A stretch of 64,000 bases of DNA from an uncultured Maribacter sp. (GCA_947493885.1 CANLTE010000006.1:1-64000), one strand, 5' to 3'. Counted from the first letter of the stretch, positions 51,732 through 63,381 are shown. The notes: generated by a model not told the origin, from the sequence alone. A program made the numbers and translations.

Positions 51732-53639
51732 TTAATCCACATTATCGTGTAAAAAAGAATTATTAGAGCGTATTTGTATATCAGAGTTACTGTCTTCACT
51801 TAATGTTGTTCTGGAAATTTTACTATCCTCAGCCTTTTCACTTAAATCAACACCTTGGCGTTTATATGCAGGCTCCTTTTCTATTTTTTCAATATTACTA
51901 AGATTACCTTGAAACTTATAATTAAAATCTTTCAATTTTCTTCTTCTCTCATCGGCTCTTTCTTTTAAAAGAACTTCAATTGGAGTTTCAGTTGGATCCA
52001 TATCTGCTTCAGCCACATCAGATTCCTCAACAGGAGCCGTTTTTCTTTCAAAAACAAGCTCATCTTCAACAATCTTTGGCGTAAACTTCTCTGCTTTAGA
52101 TTTAGCCCCTGTCAATCTATTTTCAAGCTCCATGTAGTCGTCTAAACTATAGCGAGTTTCACCTTGCTTGTTATATTCTAAGACGGGAACTACTTCTACA
52201 TGATCCTTAACGCTCATATCCTTTACTTCATCTTCATCTAAAGAAAAGGTAACTACATTATCACTTTCTTCTTCCTTATTATTCAAAGGCATATCAAAAC
52301 TAAAAGCAAACTGATCCTCTTCTTCTTTTTCTGCAGATACCACTTGTGGGTCTACCACTTCAATCTCATCAATTTTTTTACTAGAATCAATAATTACAAA
52401 ATCGTCTTCTGATACATTTTCAGCGACTACTTCTTCATAAAACACATTAAAATTTTTAATGTAATTTGTAGTTGGAATTAAATCATACTCCGTGGGATTG
52501 TCCAAATTTTGACGTTGAACAGGCGTTACAACTTCTGGTTCCTCCACCAATTGGTGTACAACATTTTGAGGAGTTAAGTTTTTTTCCGCTTTTTGTTCGT
52601 TACCTAAAGTATGTATTATTTTTTTTGCCTCGGTATTTACAATATCATCTTGTTGATCAATATTAAAACCGGTAGCAATAACGGTAACCGCAATAGACTC
52701 TCCTAAACTTTCATCTTCACCAACACCCATTATAATGTTAGCTCCATGACCAGCCTCTAGTTGAATATGATCGTTGATTTCTCCAATTTCATCAATTGTA
52801 ATTTCTTGACTTCCAGAAACTATAAGCAGTAATACATTTTTAGCTCCATTAATTTTATTGTCATTTAACAATGGAGAGTCAAGCGCTTTCATAATAGCCT
52901 CGTTTGCTCTTGCTGAACCAGAAGCTATTGCAGAACCCATAATTGCAGTTCCACTATTAGAAAGTACTGTTTTAGCATCTCTAAGGTCAATATTTTGGGT
53001 GTAGTGATGTGTAATTACTTCTGCTATTCCACGAGCTGCAGTTGCTAACACTTCATCAGCTTTAGAAAAGCCAGCTTTAAAACCAAGATTACCATAAACT
53101 TCGCGCAATTTGTTATTATTGATAACTATTAGCGAGTCTACATTTGCACGCAGCTTTTCAATACCTAAAGCGGCTTGATTACATCTCATTTTACCTTCAA
53201 ATTGAAAAGGCATAGTTACAATACCAACCGTAAGAACATCCATTTCTTTTGCTGCCTTAGCAATAACTGGAGCAGCACCAGTACCTGTTCCTCCACCCAT
53301 TCCAGCAGTAATAAAAATCATTTTAGTATTGGAGTCTAGCATGTTTTTAATATCCTCCGTACTTTCAATTGCAGCTTGTTCTCCAACATCAGGATTTGCA
53401 CCAGCACCTAAACCTTCAGTTAATGAAACACCTAATTGTATTTTATTTGGAACAGGACTGTTATCCAATGCCTGTGAATCCGTATTACAGATTACAAAAT
53501 CAACTCCATTAATTCCTGCTTCAAACATGTGATTAATAGCGTTGCTTCCTCCTCCTCCAACACCAATGACTTTTATGACATTGCTTTGGTTTTTAGGTAA
53601 ATCAAAGGAAATACTTTCAAATTCTGTGTTTTTACTCAT
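51732..53639 (-). CDS. ftsZ: Cell division protein FtsZ with long C-terminal extension
   Basis: 635 residues; the tubulin-like GTPase occupies about 1-335: VIGVGGGGSNAINHM, GLGAGANPDVGEQAA, the signature GGGTGTGAAPVIA, and the T7 loop NNKLREVYGNLGF / FSKADEVLATAARGI. An acidic, probably disordered linker (about 340-560) follows, much longer than in E. coli (383 residues in total). The end keeps EPAYKRQGVDL and RSNNSFLHDNVD, likely binding sites for FtsA and others. Forms the division ring. Last gene of the dcw run. Confidence 0.96.
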   Translation of the reverse strand: MSKNTEFESISFDLPKNQSNVIKVIGVGGGGSNAINHMFEAGINGVDFVICNTDSQALDNSPVPNKIQLGVSLTEGLGAGANPDVGEQAAIESTEDIKNMLDSNTKMIFITAGMGGGTGTGAAPVIAKAAKEMDVLTVGIVTMPFQFEGKMRCNQAALGIEKLRANVDSLIVINNNKLREVYGNLGFKAGFSKADEVLATAARGIAEVITHHYTQNIDLRDAKTVLSNSGTAIMGSAIASGSARANEAIMKALDSPLLNDNKINGAKNVLLLIVSGSQEITIDEIGEINDHIQLEAGHGANIIMGVGEDESLGESIAVTVIATGFNIDQQDDIVNTEAKKIIHTLGNEQKAEKNLTPQNVVHQLVEEPEVVTPVQRQNLDNPTEYDLIPTTNYIKNFNVFYEEVVAENVSEDDFVIIDSSKKIDEIEVVDPQVVSAEKEEEDQFAFSFDMPLNNKEEESDNVVTFSLDEDEVKDMSVKDHVEVVPVLEYNKQGETRYSLDDYMELENRLTGAKSKAEKFTPKIVEDELVFERKTAPVEESDVAEADMDPTETPIEVLLKERADERRRKLKDFNYKFQGNLSNIEKIEKEPAYKRQGVDLSEKAEDSKISRTTLSEDSNSDIQIRSNNSFLHDNVD

Positions 53640-53678
53640 GCTAAATGTTTTACTGGTTTTGTGTATTCTTTATAATTC

Positions 53679-55016
53679 TTACTCGGCGTTATCTAAAAAG
53701 TCTTTTAATTTTTCAGACCATTTGTCAAAAACTGATTTCCTCTCCTTTCTAGCAGAATTTCCGGTGTTAATTTCACCTTCTTCACCTGCTAAAACGGCTT
53801 CAACCTCTAATTCATCAACATTCTCTTGTTTCTCGACTGCTTTTTGTTGTTTTGCTTCTTCTTTTACTGCATTCATTAATAAACCTACGGCGGTTGCATA
53901 TAATGGACTTGCAACTTCTTCATCAGAGTCACCTGCCAAATGCTCATTAGGATATCCAATTCTGGTATCCATTCCCGTAATATATTCTACAAGTTGTTTT
54001 AAATGCTTTAGTTGACTACCTCCACCTGTTAAAACAATACCTGCAATTAATTTTTTCTTTTGTTCATCATGCCCGTAATTTTTTATTTCAACATATACCT
54101 GTTCAATAATTTCAACTACTCTTGCATGAATTATTTTAGAAAGATTCTTCAACGTAATTTCTTTAGGTTCTCTACCTCGTAACCCTGGTATAGAAACTAT
54201 TTCGTTATCTTTATTTTCTCCTGGCCAAGCTGAACCAAATTTTACTTTTAAGAGTTCCGCTTGCTTTTCAATAATTGAACAACCTTCTTTTATATCCTCT
54301 GTAATTACCCCACCTCCAAATGGTATTACTGCAGTATGACGAATTATTCCATCTTTAAAAATGGCCAAATCTGTAGTACCACCGCCTATATCAATAAGAG
54401 CAACACCAGCTTCTTTTTCTTCTTGGCTTAACACAGCATCAGATGATGCTAGAGGTTCTAATGTGATATTCCCTAAATCTAAACCTGCACTCTTAATACA
54501 TCTTCCAACATTTTTAATAGATGAAACTTGACCAACTACTACATGAAAATTAGCTTCAAGTCTACCACCATACATACCAATAGGCTCTTTTATTTCTGCT
54601 TGCCCATCAACCTTATACTCTTGAGGTAAAACATGAATAATTTCTTCTCCAGGAAGCATAATAAGCTTATGAACTTGATTGCAAAGTGTATCTAAATCGT
54701 CTTCACCTATAACTTCTTCAGAATCTTTTCGGGTAATATAATCGCTATGCTGAAGGCTTCTAATATGCTGCCCCGCTATACCAACAACAACCGAATTTAT
54801 TTTTAAGCCAGAACTCATTTCGGCTTCTTCAACTGCTTGCTGAATAGATTGTATGGTTTGAGTAATGTTATTTACCACTCCTCTATGTACCCCTAAGCTT
54901 TTGGATTTTCCAATTCCCAGGATTTCAATTTTCCCATACTCGTTCTTCTTCCCAATAATTGCCACAATTTTGGTTGTCCCTATATCTAATCCGACCGAAT
55001 AATTTCCTTGTTCCAT
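53679..55016 (-). CDS. ftsA: Cell division protein FtsA
   Basis: 445 residues from ATG 55016 (MEQGNYSVGLDIGTTKIV), 8 bases after the ftsQ stop; a GTG 24 bases further upstream overlaps ftsQ and is less likely. Actin-like ATPase that ties FtsZ to the membrane: phosphate loops VGLDIGTTKIVAI and IDIGGGTTDLAIF, adenosine motif VLTGGGSQLKHL. The C-terminus ends with an amphipathic WSEKLKDFLDNAE membrane-targeting helix after a charged linker. Confidence 0.95.
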   Translation of the reverse strand: MEQGNYSVGLDIGTTKIVAIIGKKNEYGKIEILGIGKSKSLGVHRGVVNNITQTIQSIQQAVEEAEMSSGLKINSVVVGIAGQHIRSLQHSDYITRKDSEEVIGEDDLDTLCNQVHKLIMLPGEEIIHVLPQEYKVDGQAEIKEPIGMYGGRLEANFHVVVGQVSSIKNVGRCIKSAGLDLGNITLEPLASSDAVLSQEEKEAGVALIDIGGGTTDLAIFKDGIIRHTAVIPFGGGVITEDIKEGCSIIEKQAELLKVKFGSAWPGENKDNEIVSIPGLRGREPKEITLKNLSKIIHARVVEIIEQVYVEIKNYGHDEQKKKLIAGIVLTGGGSQLKHLKQLVEYITGMDTRIGYPNEHLAGDSDEEVASPLYATAVGLLMNAVKEEAKQQKAVEKQENVDELEVEAVLAGEEGEINTGNSARKERKSVFDKWSEKLKDFLDNAE

Positions 55017-55024
55017 TGCTTTAT

Positions 55025-55744
55025 CTATATTTTGGTACACACTACCTGGTTGTTAAACTCTAAACTTACCATTGCAAATTTTTCAAGTGACTTGTCTTTA
55101 TCTGCTTTGGCATAAAAAGCCTTAAAATTGCTGAATTTAGATTCTAGATTATCCACACTACCCAAATTCACCACAAATTGCTCCATTCTAAACTTTAACT
55201 GATACTTTTCTTCTTTTTCAATATGAATTCCAATGACATTTTTTCGTAAAAACTCATCTTCATTAATAAATTTTAAAATTTCATATACATCCTCTAGGCT
55301 CTTTCCTGTAATCTCTCCTGTAATAATTGGCACTCTTGCAGAGTGGCTTTGAGACAAAGGCATGCTCTTTCCTTCGTCATCCAGATAAAACTTAGACCCA
55401 TTTTCTACTCTCCCGATTGGCTTCCTTTGAACAATTTCAGACGTAAGTTTACCATCTACAGTAAGATAGACCTGAGACTTTTTTACCATTTCATTGGCAT
55501 CAAGAACCTTCTCTATAGTATTCAAAACTAATTTTTCTTTGGAGACATTTTTTAGACTTCCACAATTTTGTATTAACAATTTATTAACCGTCCGTTCTGT
55601 GATGTATAAATTGTGTTCTCCAACGAATTCTACATTCATTTTTTCTATTTTTCGCAGATTACTTCTATAATCAGAAAAACCGTATAACCCTGCAATTGAA
55701 AGCAGCAAACACATTATTTTCACATATCCCCAATTAATTCGCAT
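55025..55744 (-). CDS. ftsQ: Cell division protein FtsQ
   Basis: 239 residues from ATG 55744 (MRINWGYVKIMCLLL), overlapping murC by 11 bases. One membrane helix (about 8-25), then a periplasmic POTRA-like part (VEFVGEHNLYITERTVNKLLIQN) and beta domain (GRVENGSKFYLDDEGKSMPLSQ, VPIITGEITG). Sequence identity in this family is low; the position between murC and ftsA confirms the call. Links cytoplasmic and periplasmic division proteins. Confidence 0.88.
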   Translation of the reverse strand: MRINWGYVKIMCLLLSIAGLYGFSDYRSNLRKIEKMNVEFVGEHNLYITERTVNKLLIQNCGSLKNVSKEKLVLNTIEKVLDANEMVKKSQVYLTVDGKLTSEIVQRKPIGRVENGSKFYLDDEGKSMPLSQSHSARVPIITGEITGKSLEDVYEILKFINEDEFLRKNVIGIHIEKEEKYQLKFRMEQFVVNLGSVDNLESKFSNFKAFYAKADKDKSLEKFAMVSLEFNNQVVCTKI

Positions 55745-57083
55745 ACTCAAATTCGTTTTTTATTTTTTTTACCTCTAACCCAATATCACCAGCACCCATT
55801 GTAATTAACAATTCAGGGTTCTGTTTTTTTATTTCACTTATTATATTTTCTTTTTTTATTATTTTTTTATTTGGATTGTTTATTTTTTGCAATAACCACT
55901 CTGAGGTAACTCCATGAATTGGAAGTTCTCTTGCGGGATAAATCTCTAGAAGTATTACCGAATTAAACTTCTCTAAACTTTTAGCAAATTCGTTAACAAA
56001 ATCTTTAGTCCTTGAAAATAAATGTGGCTGAAAAACTGCCAATGTTTTTTTGTTTGGGTGCATTTCAGAAATTGCATCATAAACTGCATTTATTTCAGTA
56101 GGATGATGCGCATAATCGTCAACAAAAATAAAATCATCATTTTTTATTTGATATGAAAACCTGCGTTGAACACCCTTAAAGGTTTCCATTGCCTTAACTA
56201 GGCGATTCGCTGGGGAACCGGCATGAATCGCCATAGCAAAAGCCACTAAACCATTTAACAAATTATGTCTTCCTGGCTTATTAAATTTAACTCCCTTAAG
56301 AACAGTATCAGGAGTTCCCAAATCAAAAATGTAGGTACCATGTTCTATTTTTAAATTTCGAATACAATAATCCGAATCGTCTTCTATTCCATACGTAATT
56401 CCTTCTAACGGTAAACCATTGCGAATAAACAGTTTTCCATTTGGTTTTATTTTTTTTGAAAAATCAACAAATGACGTTTTAAGAGCATCCGCACTTCCAT
56501 AAATATCTAAATGATCAGCATCCATTGAAGTTATACATGCTAATGTTGGAGATAACTGTAAGAATGAGCGATCAAACTCATCAGCTTCTACAACGGAATA
56601 ATCTGTGCCTTCTAAAAGGAAGTTACTATTAAAATCTTCTGATATTCCTCCTAAGAACGCTGTGATTGGTGTTCCAGATTCTTTCAATAAATGCGCTAAA
56701 ATACTTGATGTTGTGGTTTTACCATGTGTTCCCGCAACTGCAAAACAATAGGTATCTCTTGTAATAATCCCTAATACTTCGGACCTCTTTTTAATAACAT
56801 ATCCATTATTTATCAAATATTGATACTCCGCATGCGAATCAGGTATTGCTGGGGTATAAACTACTAAGGTATTTTCTGGCTTGTAATTTGAAGGAATTAA
56901 ATCAATATCATCTGCATAATGTATTGCTATTTCTAAATCTTCTAAAGTTTGTGTTAGCGGTGTGCTTGTTTTATCATAACCAGCAACACTTTTATTAATG
57001 AATTTAAAATAACGTGCAAGTGCAGACATACCGATTCCACCGATACCTACAAAATAAACGTTATGTATTTGCTTTAAATTCAT
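55734..57083 (-). CDS. murC: UDP-N-acetylmuramate--L-alanine ligase
   Basis: 449 residues. Adds L-Ala to UDP-MurNAc. N-terminal VYFVGIGGIGMSALARYF, ATP loop VAGTHGKTTTSSILAH, DEFDRSF, DYAHHPTEI, and C-terminal FQPHLFSRTKDF. Full length. It ends within ftsQ and starts at the end of murG without a gap. Confidence 0.96.
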   Translation of the reverse strand: MNLKQIHNVYFVGIGGIGMSALARYFKFINKSVAGYDKTSTPLTQTLEDLEIAIHYADDIDLIPSNYKPENTLVVYTPAIPDSHAEYQYLINNGYVIKKRSEVLGIITRDTYCFAVAGTHGKTTTSSILAHLLKESGTPITAFLGGISEDFNSNFLLEGTDYSVVEADEFDRSFLQLSPTLACITSMDADHLDIYGSADALKTSFVDFSKKIKPNGKLFIRNGLPLEGITYGIEDDSDYCIRNLKIEHGTYIFDLGTPDTVLKGVKFNKPGRHNLLNGLVAFAMAIHAGSPANRLVKAMETFKGVQRRFSYQIKNDDFIFVDDYAHHPTEINAVYDAISEMHPNKKTLAVFQPHLFSRTKDFVNEFAKSLEKFNSVILLEIYPARELPIHGVTSEWLLQKINNPNKKIIKKENIISEIKKQNPELLITMGAGDIGLEVKKIKNEFEYAN

Positions 57084-58169
57084 TTATAATAATTTTTCTA
57101 TTTCGTCAACAATATGTTTTGTTGCATTAGGCATAGCCAATTTTTTAATATTGACACTTAACTGCTTTTGTTGTTCTTCTGAGTTGATTAAATCTGTGAA
57201 AACCGTTTTAAATTGAGTATCTGAATCCTTCTCTTTAATTATTAAAGCAGCATCTTCTGCCACTAACGCCAATGCATTTTTTGTTTGATGATCTTCAGCT
57301 ACATTAGGAGAAGGAATAAACACAACTGGTTTACCCACTATACAGAGTTCAGAAACCGAACCAGCACCTGCTCTTGAAACAATAATATCAGCCGCAACAT
57401 ATGCCAAATCCATTCTGTTTAAAAAAGCTTTCACTTTTATTTTATCAGAATTGTGTTTTTTATAGCTTTCGTAATACAACTTGCCACATTGCCATATTAC
57501 TTGAATATCTTTTTCTTTTATAAAATTAAGTTCAGATTCAATCAATTGATTTACTCTACGCGCTCCTAAACTTCCTCCCAAAACCAAAAGCGTAGTTTTA
57601 TCTTCTTTAAGCTCAAAAAAACGCAACGCTTCATTTTTATCACTACTTAAAGAAACCAAATCACCACGTACGGGATTTCCAGTTTTTATTATTTTTTCAG
57701 CAGGAAAAAATCGTTCCATACCATCGTAAGCAACACAAATTTTTTCTACCCTATCTTTTAATAATTTATTTGTAATTCCTGCATATGAGTTTTGCTCTTG
57801 TAACACACATGGAATTTTTTTACCTGAAGCTACTCTTAACATAGGACCGCTAGCAAATCCACCTGTACCAACCACAACATTAGGTTTAAAGTCTGACACA
57901 ATTCTAGAGGCTTTAAACAAACTACTAATTAGTTTAAAAGGAAACATGGCATTTTTCAAAGTCAATTTTCGTTGTAAACCCGAAATCCATAAGCCCTTAA
58001 TAAGATAACCAGCTTGCGGAACTTTTTCCATTTCCATACGCCCATTAGCTCCTACAAATAAAAACTCAGTATCTGGATACCTATGCTTAAACTCATTAGC
58101 AATGGCTATCGCAGGATATATATGTCCTCCTGTTCCTCCACCAGATAATATGACCTTATAATTGCCCAC
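57084..58169 (-). CDS. murG: UDP-N-acetylglucosamine transferase MurG
   Basis: 361 residues, GTG start at 58169 inside the last codons of ftsW. Adds GlcNAc to lipid I to form lipid II at the inner membrane face. Motifs: [66 protein letters not shown] and HQTKNAL. Confidence 0.96.
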   Translation of the reverse strand: MGNYKVILSGGGTGGHIYPAIAIANEFKHRYPDTEFLFVGANGRMEMEKVPQAGYLIKGLWISGLQRKLTLKNAMFPFKLISSLFKASRIVSDFKPNVVVGTGGFASGPMLRVASGKKIPCVLQEQNSYAGITNKLLKDRVEKICVAYDGMERFFPAEKIIKTGNPVRGDLVSLSSDKNEALRFFELKEDKTTLLVLGGSLGARRVNQLIESELNFIKEKDIQVIWQCGKLYYESYKKHNSDKIKVKAFLNRMDLAYVAADIIVSRAGAGSVSELCIVGKPVVFIPSPNVAEDHQTKNALALVAEDAALIIKEKDSDTQFKTVFTDLINSEEQQKQLSVNIKKLAMPNATKHIVDEIEKLL

Positions 58170-59358
58170 TTAATATTTCTAAAGGGTTAGTTTCGTCTTC
58201 TTCTATTTTCTCAGTTTCAATACTGTTGTTTTTATTACTCACACTTAAAATTATACCTACAGCTAAACAAATCATCCAACTGGATGTTCCTCCGCTACTT
58301 ATCAATGGTAAATTTTGACCAGTTACAGGGAATAGTTCTACTGCTACCGCCATATTTATTAAAGCCTGAAATATAATTGGCAGGCCAACACCTAATACCA
58401 AAAGTTTTCCGAAAATGGTTTCACTACCATTCGCCACAACTACAATTCTAAATAATAGGAATAGGTAAAAAAACATTAAGGCAAAACCTCCTAACAAACC
58501 GTATTCTTCAACTATTATCGCATAAATAAAATCTGAAGAACTTTGAGGTAAAAAGTTTTTCATAACACTTTTCCCCGCACCATTGCCTACGACGCCTCCT
58601 GTAGCAATTGCGATTTTTGCTTTTTCTATTTGGTAATCTGCTTCTGTATCTTCAGAATTTGCAAAGTTTTCTATTCTACTCATCCAAGTATCCACTCTAT
58701 TTGGAAATAAATCCGGAGCAGCCTTTGCTATTAAAATAAACAAGGCAAGGAATGCAATACCAGAACCTACTATGGCTAATAAATATTTAATTGGATACCC
58801 CCCTACAAAACACAACATTAGCACCATAGAAAACATTATCGCTGCCGTTGAAAAGTTTGCTGGCAGTATCAATATCAGTATCAAAAAAACTGGCAACCAT
58901 AAAGGAACTATACTTTCCGAAAAAGTAACAACCTTGTCTTTTATTTTTGTAAGATAGCGTGCCACATAAATCATTAATACCACAGCAGCTAAACTTGAAG
59001 GCTGAAAACCAAAACCAACTAACGGCAACCTAATCCACCTACTTGCATTGGCTCCACCTCCTCCAGTAGTACCTTGTGCTAAAGTAAATACAAGCAACAC
59101 CAATACTATTGGCATTGCTATAAGTGACAATCCTTTAAAAAAATGGGGCGGAATTTTATGCACCCCGTAAATAATTCCAAAACCTAGAAATAAAAGTAGA
59201 GCGTGTTTAAATAAATGCCCCATAGTAGTACCATTACCTACTACATAAACAAGATTACTACTCGCGCTATAAACTGGCAAAAACGAAAACAAAGCCAAAA
59301 GTGCCACAACGGCCCAAATAGCTTTATCTCCTTTAATATTTTTAAACAGTTTAATCAC
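58156..59358 (-). CDS. ftsW: SEDS peptidoglycan polymerase FtsW
   Basis: 400 residues with about ten helices, GTG start at 59358 ([15 protein letters not shown]). SEDS-family glycosyltransferase of septal wall synthesis. Features: the catalytic-loop region with [21 protein letters not shown], the [31 protein letters not shown] segment. It works with the FtsI transpeptidase encoded upstream. Overlaps murG by 14 bases. Confidence 0.95.
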   Translation of the reverse strand: MIKLFKNIKGDKAIWAVVALLALFSFLPVYSASSNLVYVVGNGTTMGHLFKHALLLFLGFGIIYGVHKIPPHFFKGLSLIAMPIVLVLLVFTLAQGTTGGGGANASRWIRLPLVGFGFQPSSLAAVVLMIYVARYLTKIKDKVVTFSESIVPLWLPVFLILILILPANFSTAAIMFSMVLMLCFVGGYPIKYLLAIVGSGIAFLALFILIAKAAPDLFPNRVDTWMSRIENFANSEDTEADYQIEKAKIAIATGGVVGNGAGKSVMKNFLPQSSSDFIYAIIVEEYGLLGGFALMFFYLFLLFRIVVVANGSETIFGKLLVLGVGLPIIFQALINMAVAVELFPVTGQNLPLISSGGTSSWMICLAVGIILSVSNKNNSIETEKIEEDETNPLEILSGQL

Positions 59359-59360
59359 TC

Positions 59361-60695
59361 TTATAAATTTTTAACGGCTTGTTTAAATTGATTTCCTCTA
59401 TCCTCATAATTCTCAAACAAATCAAAACTTGCACACGCTGGGGATAACAAAACTGTTTCTCCGCGCTCTGCTATTTTGTAAGCCACTTTTACCGCTTCGT
59501 TCATGTCATAAGTCTCTATCATTAAGTCCACAACATTACCAAATACATCTTTAATTTTCGAGTTATCCTCTCCCAAACAAATTATTGCTTTTACCTTTTC
59601 CCTTACAAAAGGCATTAGCTCCGTATAGTCGTTACCTTTATCAACACCACCAACAATCCAGACTGTCGAAGTTTTCATACTTTCAAGAGCATAATATGTC
59701 GCATTTACGTTCGTAGCCTTTGAATCATTTATGTATTGCACATGATGAATTTTAAGCACCTTTTCCAACCTATGTTCTACTCCTTGGAAGTTGGCCACAC
59801 TTTGCCTTATAGTTTCTTTTCTAATACTAATTAGTTTAGCCGCAGTAGCAGCTGCCATTGTATTTTTAAGATTATGCACTCCTTCTAAAGCTAGTGTATC
59901 TGTAGTCATTTCCAATATGTTGTTTTGTATGTTTATTATTATTTTACCGTCTTTGATATATGCCCCTTCTTCCAATGATTTTTCAACTGAAAAAGGCAAC
60001 AACTTTGACTTAACTGGGTTTTTAGCCAACCATGCTGAAATTACTTTGTCATCGGCATCATAGATTAAAAAATCTTCCTGGGTTTGGTTTTTTATTATCT
60101 TGAATTTTGATGCTATATAATTTTCAAAATTGTATTCGTACCTATCTAAATGATCTGGAGTAATGTTAGTAAGTATGGCTATATGTGGCTTAAAATCCAC
60201 TATACCATCCAGCTGAAAACTGCTAATTTCTAACACATAAAAGTCATAGTTATTTTCCGCAACCATTTTGGCGTAACTATCTCCGATATTACCAGCTATC
60301 CCCATATGCAAACCCTCTTCTTTTAAAAGATGACCTGTAAGCATTGTGGTAGTGGTTTTACCATTACTCCCTGTTATTCCAATAATCGTAGCATCTGTGT
60401 ACTTAGATGCAAATTCAATTTCAGAAATAACTGGAATACCCATTTTTTGAATCTCTTTTACAAGAGGCACGGTGTCTGGAATCCCTGGACTTTTCATTAC
60501 TAGGCTAGCATTTAAAACCTTACTCTTAGTATGGTTTTCTTCTTCCCAATTAATTTCAAAATGTTCAAGAACGTTTTTATATTCTTCTTTAATTTTTCCT
60601 TTATCAGAAACAAAAACTTCAAAATTATTTTTCTTTCCTAGAATAGCAGTTCCAACACCACTTTCTCCTCCACCTAAAATCACTAATCTTTTCAT
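59361..60695 (-). CDS. murD: UDP-N-acetylmuramoylalanine--D-glutamate ligase
   Basis: 444 residues from ATG 60695 ([15 protein letters not shown]), overlapping the mraY stop in TAATG; an extension to 60752 would lie inside mraY and is rejected. Adds D-Glu. ATP loop GITGSNGKTTTTMLTGHLL, NITPDHLDRY, EHRLEKV and NDSKATN, LSPACASFDLFENYEDRG. Confidence 0.96.
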   Translation of the reverse strand: MKRLVILGGGESGVGTAILGKKNNFEVFVSDKGKIKEEYKNVLEHFEINWEEENHTKSKVLNASLVMKSPGIPDTVPLVKEIQKMGIPVISEIEFASKYTDATIIGITGSNGKTTTTMLTGHLLKEEGLHMGIAGNIGDSYAKMVAENNYDFYVLEISSFQLDGIVDFKPHIAILTNITPDHLDRYEYNFENYIASKFKIIKNQTQEDFLIYDADDKVISAWLAKNPVKSKLLPFSVEKSLEEGAYIKDGKIIINIQNNILEMTTDTLALEGVHNLKNTMAAATAAKLISIRKETIRQSVANFQGVEHRLEKVLKIHHVQYINDSKATNVNATYYALESMKTSTVWIVGGVDKGNDYTELMPFVREKVKAIICLGEDNSKIKDVFGNVVDLMIETYDMNEAVKVAYKIAERGETVLLSPACASFDLFENYEDRGNQFKQAVKNL

Positions 60696-61915
60696 TAGCG
60701 AACTTTTAGCGTAACAACAGTTACTACAGCCAGTAGAATTCCAATAATCCAAAAACGCGTAACTATTTTACTTTCGTGATATCCCTTCTTCTGATAATGG
60801 TGATGTAAAGGCGCCATTAAAAAAACGCGTTTACCTTCTCCTAGCTTTTTCTTTGTATACTTAAAATACCCAACCTGAATCATTACCGATAATGACTCCG
60901 CGAAGAATATTCCACATAGTACTGGTATAAGTAATTCTTTTCTAATTATTATTGCAATTACAGCTATTACACCACCAATTGTTAAACTCCCTGTATCGCC
61001 CATAAATACCTGAGCAGGAAAAGTATTGTACCATAAAAACCCTACTAACGCTCCAACAAAAGCTGCAATAAATACCAGCAATTCTTGTGCACCAGGTATG
61101 TACATTACATCCAAATAATCAGAGAAAAATATATTACCTGATACTAAAGCAAAAATTCCAAGAGTAAGTACTATAATAGCAGAACTACCAGCAGCGAGAC
61201 CGTCTATCCCATCTGTTAAATTTGCCCCGTTTGAAACGGCCGTTACTATTAAAATAATCATAGGAATAAAAATCAGCCAAGTGTATTCTTTAGCACTATC
61301 ACTAATCCAAGACACAAAAACCGAATAATCTAGCTCGTTATTTTTAAAAAAAGGCACTGTTGTTTTTGTAGATTTTACTTCCTCCCCTGTTACTTCTTGA
61401 ACCTGAAAATTTTCAGTAATTGTTGTACTATCATGATCTTTCATGGTAACCTCTGGATGAAAGTATAATGTTGCCCCAACAATAAGTCCTAAACCAACCT
61501 GACCTAATACTTTAAACTTCCCTTTTAAGCCTTCTTTATCCTTCTTGAAGATTTTAATATAATCGTCTATAAAACCGATAACACCCATCCAAATGGTGGT
61601 CACTATAAGTAATATTACATATATATTATCCAACCTAGTAAAAAGCAACACAGGTATTAGGGTGGACAATATGATAATAAGCCCTCCCATGGTTGGAGTT
61701 CCTGCCTTTTGTTTTTGACCATCAAGTCCTAAATCTCTAACAGTTTCCCCTATTTGTTTTTTTTGAAGAAATAAAATAATGCGTTTACCATAAACCGTTG
61801 CAATAATTAACGAAAGTAAAACCGCCATTCCCGCACGAAACGTGGTAAACTGAAATAACCCAGCTCCAGGAACCTGATATTGTTTTTCTAAATATTCAAA
61901 TAGGTAGTATAGCAT
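60695..61915 (-). CDS. mraY: Phospho-N-acetylmuramoyl-pentapeptide transferase
   Basis: 406 residues, ten helices. Transfers phospho-MurNAc-pentapeptide to undecaprenyl phosphate to form lipid I. Motifs: [45 protein letters not shown] and [13 protein letters not shown]. It is longer than the roughly 360-residue E. coli enzyme because of a hydrophilic insertion between helices (about 153-188). Confidence 0.96.
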   Translation of the reverse strand: MLYYLFEYLEKQYQVPGAGLFQFTTFRAGMAVLLSLIIATVYGKRIILFLQKKQIGETVRDLGLDGQKQKAGTPTMGGLIIILSTLIPVLLFTRLDNIYVILLIVTTIWMGVIGFIDDYIKIFKKDKEGLKGKFKVLGQVGLGLIVGATLYFHPEVTMKDHDSTTITENFQVQEVTGEEVKSTKTTVPFFKNNELDYSVFVSWISDSAKEYTWLIFIPMIILIVTAVSNGANLTDGIDGLAAGSSAIIVLTLGIFALVSGNIFFSDYLDVMYIPGAQELLVFIAAFVGALVGFLWYNTFPAQVFMGDTGSLTIGGVIAVIAIIIRKELLIPVLCGIFFAESLSVMIQVGYFKYTKKKLGEGKRVFLMAPLHHHYQKKGYHESKIVTRFWIIGILLAVVTVVTLKVR

Positions 61916-61917
61916 GG

Positions 61918-63381
61918 TTATTTATTCAAACTGTTTAATAAATTCTTTACTTTCTCATAATCATCAAAGTCAATTCTAACTCCATTTACTTCTTGATAAT
62001 TTTCATGACCTTTTCCTGCAATCAGAATAATATCTTTAGCATTTGCTAATTGACAGGCAGTTTTAATAGCCTGCTCTCTATTTTCAATAGCAAGTATTTT
62101 TTTTACATTTTGAGGCTCTACACCTGCTTCCATTTCCTCAATGATTAGCGTTGGATTTTCAGACCTAGGATTATCAGATGTAAAAATCACCTTGTTACTC
62201 ATTTCTGAAGCGATATTACCCATAACCGGACGCTTAGACTTATCTCTATCGCCACCACACCCCACAACGGTGATGACGTTTTCATTTCCAGTCCTTAGTG
62301 TATTGATTGTATCAAGTACATTTTTTAACGCATCCGGCGTATGGGCGTAATCAACTATTGCCGTAATTTTTTCTTCTGATATATAATATTGAAACCTTCC
62401 ATCCACATTATCTAATTCGCTTAGCAGTCGAAGTGTTTCTAAATTTTCTAAACCTAATAATTGCGATGCAGCATAAATTGCCAGAATATTATAGGCATTA
62501 AAGTGACCAATAAGCTTTGTCCATAGCTCACTTTCATTAACTTTTAATAATTGCCCATCAAACTGGCTTTCCAAAACCTGAGCTCGATAGTCTGCATAAC
62601 TTTTTAATGCATATGAATATCTTTTTGCCTTTGTGTTTTGCAACATTACCATCCCATTTTTATCATCAGCATTGGTGAGTGCAAAAGCGGATTTAGGCAA
62701 ACTATCAAAAAGTACTTTTTTCGTATCTCTATATTCCGCGAAAGTTTTATGGTAATCCAAATGATCATGAGAAAGATTCGTAAAAATTGCTCCCTCAAAC
62801 ACCAACCCCTCGGTTCTTTTTTGGTGAATTCCATGCGAACTAACTTCCATAAAACAGTATTCAACACCAGCTGCATTCATTAGGCTTAAATGCTCATTTA
62901 TTATTAAAGCATCTGGAGTTGTTAAGTTTGTTGGAAACTCTTGGTCATCTACCATGATTTTAATAGTAGAAATAAGCCCCACTTTAAAACCCGCTTTCTT
63001 AAACAGTCCGTATAACAAACTACTTATGGTTGTTTTACCATTAGTACCTGTTACTCCAACTAGCTTTAAATTTTTGGATGGATTTTCGTAGAAATTAGAA
63101 GCCATTATGGCTAATGCGGAATTTCCATTTTTAACCTCTATATATGTAACACCTTCTACTATTTTTTCTGGTAGAGTTTCGCACACAATAGCAGTAGCCC
63201 CAAGTGATATGGCTTTTTCTATATAATCATGACCATCTGCAATAACCCCATTGATTGCAACAAAAACATCATTTTTGACAATTTTTCTAGAATCAAAACA
63301 CACAGCATTAATACCTCTAAAGGTATCTCCCTTAACGGATATTAGGCTAACTCCAAATAATATGTCTTTTAACAACTTCAT
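61918..63381 (-). CDS. murE: UDP-MurNAc-tripeptide synthetase (meso-diaminopimelate-adding)
   Basis: 487 residues. ATP loop [24 protein letters not shown] with carbamylated-lysine region, DYAHTPDAL, and the DNPR motif ([11 protein letters not shown]) that marks meso-diaminopimelate specificity over lysine. The ATG overlaps the ftsI stop (ATGA). Confidence 0.96.
   Translation of the reverse strand: MKLLKDILFGVSLISVKGDTFRGINAVCFDSRKIVKNDVFVAINGVIADGHDYIEKAISLGATAIVCETLPEKIVEGVTYIEVKNGNSALAIMASNFYENPSKNLKLVGVTGTNGKTTISSLLYGLFKKAGFKVGLISTIKIMVDDQEFPTNLTTPDALIINEHLSLMNAAGVEYCFMEVSSHGIHQKRTEGLVFEGAIFTNLSHDHLDYHKTFAEYRDTKKVLFDSLPKSAFALTNADDKNGMVMLQNTKAKRYSYALKSYADYRAQVLESQFDGQLLKVNESELWTKLIGHFNAYNILAIYAASQLLGLENLETLRLLSELDNVDGRFQYYISEEKITAIVDYAHTPDALKNVLDTINTLRTGNENVITVVGCGGDRDKSKRPVMGNIASEMSNKVIFTSDNPRSENPTLIIEEMEAGVEPQNVKKILAIENREQAIKTACQLANAKDIILIAGKGHENYQEVNGVRIDFDDYEKVKNLLNSLNK

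Noticed and set aside
53542-54015. 157-codon plus-strand ORF opposite ftsA/ftsZ
   Set aside because: Shadow of highly conserved genes; composition mirrors the reverse complement and no promoter is present.
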